From contig CACKAJ010000004.1 of NCBI GenBank assembly GCA_902598125.1, positions 62,001-126,000 on the forward strand: DNA of 64,000 nucleotides, in the 5' to 3' direction. Under the pieces are notes generated by a model. It did not search any database, was not told the origin of the DNA, and saw only the letters and a program-made list of their open reading frames with translations. Numbering within the stretch: position 1 is the stretch's first letter; the number at the start of each line of letters is the position of its first letter. The position numbers and the translations under genes are program-made. Shown piece by piece: positions 63,276-64,000 of the stretch. The stretch is from an uncultured Pelagibacteraceae bacterium. GTDB lineage: Bacteria; Pseudomonadota; Alphaproteobacteria; Pelagibacterales; Pelagibacteraceae.

Positions 63276-63692
63276 ATGGCACTTAAAGGATCGAAAACAG
63301 AAGAAAATTTAAAAGCAGCTTTTGCCGGAGAAAGTCAAGCTAACCGAAGATATCTTTATTTCGCTCAAAAAGCGGACGTAGAAGGTTACAATGATGTTGC
63401 ATCAGTATTTAGATCAACAGCAGAAGGTGAGACAGGTCACGCTCATGGTCACTTAGAATATTTAGAGGAAGTAGGTGATCCAGCAACTGGTAAACCAATC
63501 GGTGAAACAAAAGCAAATTTAGCTTCAGCTGTTGCGGGAGAGACGCATGAGTATACAGATATGTATCCTGGTATGGCAAAGACAGCTAGAGACGAAGGTT
63601 TTGAAGAAATAGCAGACTGGTTTGAAACGCTTGCTAAAGCAGAAAAATCACATGCTGGAAAATTTCAAAAAACTTTAGAGTCAATTAAGTAA
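63276..63692 (+). CDS. Rubrerythrin (diiron peroxidase) without rubredoxin domain
   Basis: Rubrerythrins reduce hydrogen peroxide at a non-haem diiron centre. The 138-residue four-helix protein has the iron-ligand motifs EENLKAAFAGESQANRRY, STAEGETGHAHGHLEYL, AVAGETHEYTDMY and AKAEKSHAGKF. The C-terminal rubredoxin FeCys4 domain of classical rubrerythrins is missing, so electrons would come from a partner, perhaps the Fe-S protein encoded next. Irr-like sites and a strong SD indicate iron-controlled high expression. Confidence 0.93.
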   Translation: MALKGSKTEENLKAAFAGESQANRRYLYFAQKADVEGYNDVASVFRSTAEGETGHAHGHLEYLEEVGDPATGKPIGETKANLASAVAGETHEYTDMYPGMAKTARDEGFEEIADWFETLAKAEKSHAGKFQKTLESIK

Positions 63693-63701
63693 TCAATAAT
63701 T

Positions 63702-63729
63702 TTGCGGTGGAACTTTAGTTCCACCACAA
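63702..63729. repeat. Stable hairpin between rubrerythrin and the Fe-S gene
   Basis: GGTGGAAC (63706-63713), loop TTTA, GTTCCACC (63718-63725), extended by TTG/CAA pairing past one mismatch. No T run follows on either strand, so it is not a canonical terminator. It may cap the rubrerythrin mRNA 3' end or protect it after processing from a longer transcript. Confidence 0.55.
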
Positions 63730-63746
63730 AAAATCAAAGAAATCAA

Positions 63747-64000
63747 ATGTCTAAAGAAGGAAGCACAGAAGCACCCATAAGACACCCTGTAGATTTTAAT
63801 CATCCAGATTTTTTAGATCCAAAAAAACTCGATGATGAAATGAGACGTGTATTTGATATCTGTCATGGATGTCGAAGATGTTTTAATCTTTGTGACTCAT
63901 TTCCAAAACTTTTTGACATGATCGATGAGTCAAAAGACGAAGATGTTGAAAATCTTAAAAGTGAGCAATTTAAACCAGTTGTAGACGCTTGTACGCTCTG
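63747..64000 (+). CDS. 4Fe-4S protein, GlpC-like, N-terminal part (runs off the window)
   Basis: The first 84 codons are visible, beginning MSKEGSTEAPIRHPVDF. The cluster motif FDICHGCRRCFNLCDSFP (CxxCxxCxxxC) is followed by FPKLFDM and VVDACTL, where a second cluster starts. This N-terminus matches the GlpC-like Fe-S oxidoreductases that often follow rubrerythrin in proteobacteria, frequently with a DUF3501 gene next. The partner and the electron acceptor cannot be seen. It starts 54 bp after rubrerythrin, probably on the same transcript. Confidence 0.8.
   Translation, partial: MSKEGSTEAPIRHPVDFNHPDFLDPKKLDDEMRRVFDICHGCRRCFNLCDSFPKLFDMIDESKDEDVENLKSEQFKPVVDACTL

Noticed and set aside
63702-63729. 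Intrinsic terminator after rubrerythrin
   Set aside because: The stem is strong but no T run follows on either strand; it is listed only as a hairpin.

Overview
The window is a gene-dense, very AT-rich alphaproteobacterial chromosome segment. Its small genes, near-absent intergenic DNA, AAA/AGA/TTA-dominated codons and gene order all point to a SAR11-type organism (Pelagibacterales, Candidatus Pelagibacter-like). The taxonomic call is an inference from composition, gene content and synteny. I found no rRNA, tRNA, insertion sequence, prophage or CRISPR array. No gene-free stretch exceeds 300 bases; the longest is 270 bp between hemE and ppsR.

Layout. 1-4.8 kb: the hemH/hemE pair, a 270-bp AT-rich spacer that is the best candidate for the chromosomal replication origin, then ppsR-maf-aroE-coaE-dnaQ, the alphaproteobacterial origin-flanking order. 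4.8-8.6 kb: secB, fxsA, a Tim44-like gene, a Smr gene and the HslVU protease. 8.7-12.5 kb: histidine operon hisB-H-A-F-E, then hinT and a GNAT gene. 12.5-25.8 kb: lolA-ftsK, a UbiH-type monooxygenase, mnmE-mnmG-rsmG-parA-parB with two parS-like sites inside rsmG, then holA-lptE-leuS. 25.8-29.9 kb: a DUF3576-type lipoprotein, a major porin with its own promoter region and terminator, a thiE-like gene, yggS, a YkuD-family gene, an orphan winged-helix regulator and a previously unlisted 35-codon arfA-like gene. 30-36.2 kb: PfkB kinase, nth, dapB, a 56-residue membrane protein, dnaJ-dnaK-grpE. 36.2-41.7 kb: rdgB, an LpoA-like gene, rsmI, dolP, maeB. 41.7-53.7 kb: murJ, trpS, nfuA-like, a membrane-anchored glucosaminidase, a polysaccharide deacetylase, a short tsaB, fur, miaB, phoH, ybeY, lnt, metK. 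53.7-60.2 kb: nusA-infB-rbfA-rpsO-pnp behind a terminator-like hairpin. 60.2-64 kb: fabI-fabB-fabA divergent from irr, then rubrerythrin and the start of an Fe-S protein gene.

How the genes work together. Most are housekeeping: chromosome replication and segregation (origin candidate, ParAB/parS, DnaQ, HolA, FtsK), translation and tRNA/rRNA modification, envelope biogenesis (LolA, Lnt, LptE, MurJ, DolP, porin), proteostasis (DnaKJ-GrpE, HslVU) and fatty-acid synthesis. Streamlining is the main theme. Eight of eleven convergent gene pairs overlap at their stop codons, four divergent pairs have touching or overlapping start codons, and several genes usual in these operons (rimP, ylxR, truB, rimI, trmB) are absent from their expected places.

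Most noteworthy observations: three closely related Irr-box-like palindromes around irr and rubrerythrin; an intrinsic-terminator-like hairpin ending 12 nt before nusA with the Shine-Dalgarno just behind it, which suggests NusA attenuation control; an ArfA-like ribosome-rescue gene that appears to start with CTG; parS-like sites embedded in rsmG; a perfect 16-bp palindrome between grpE and rdgB; and a bidirectional terminator encoded within the last codons of the thiE-like gene.
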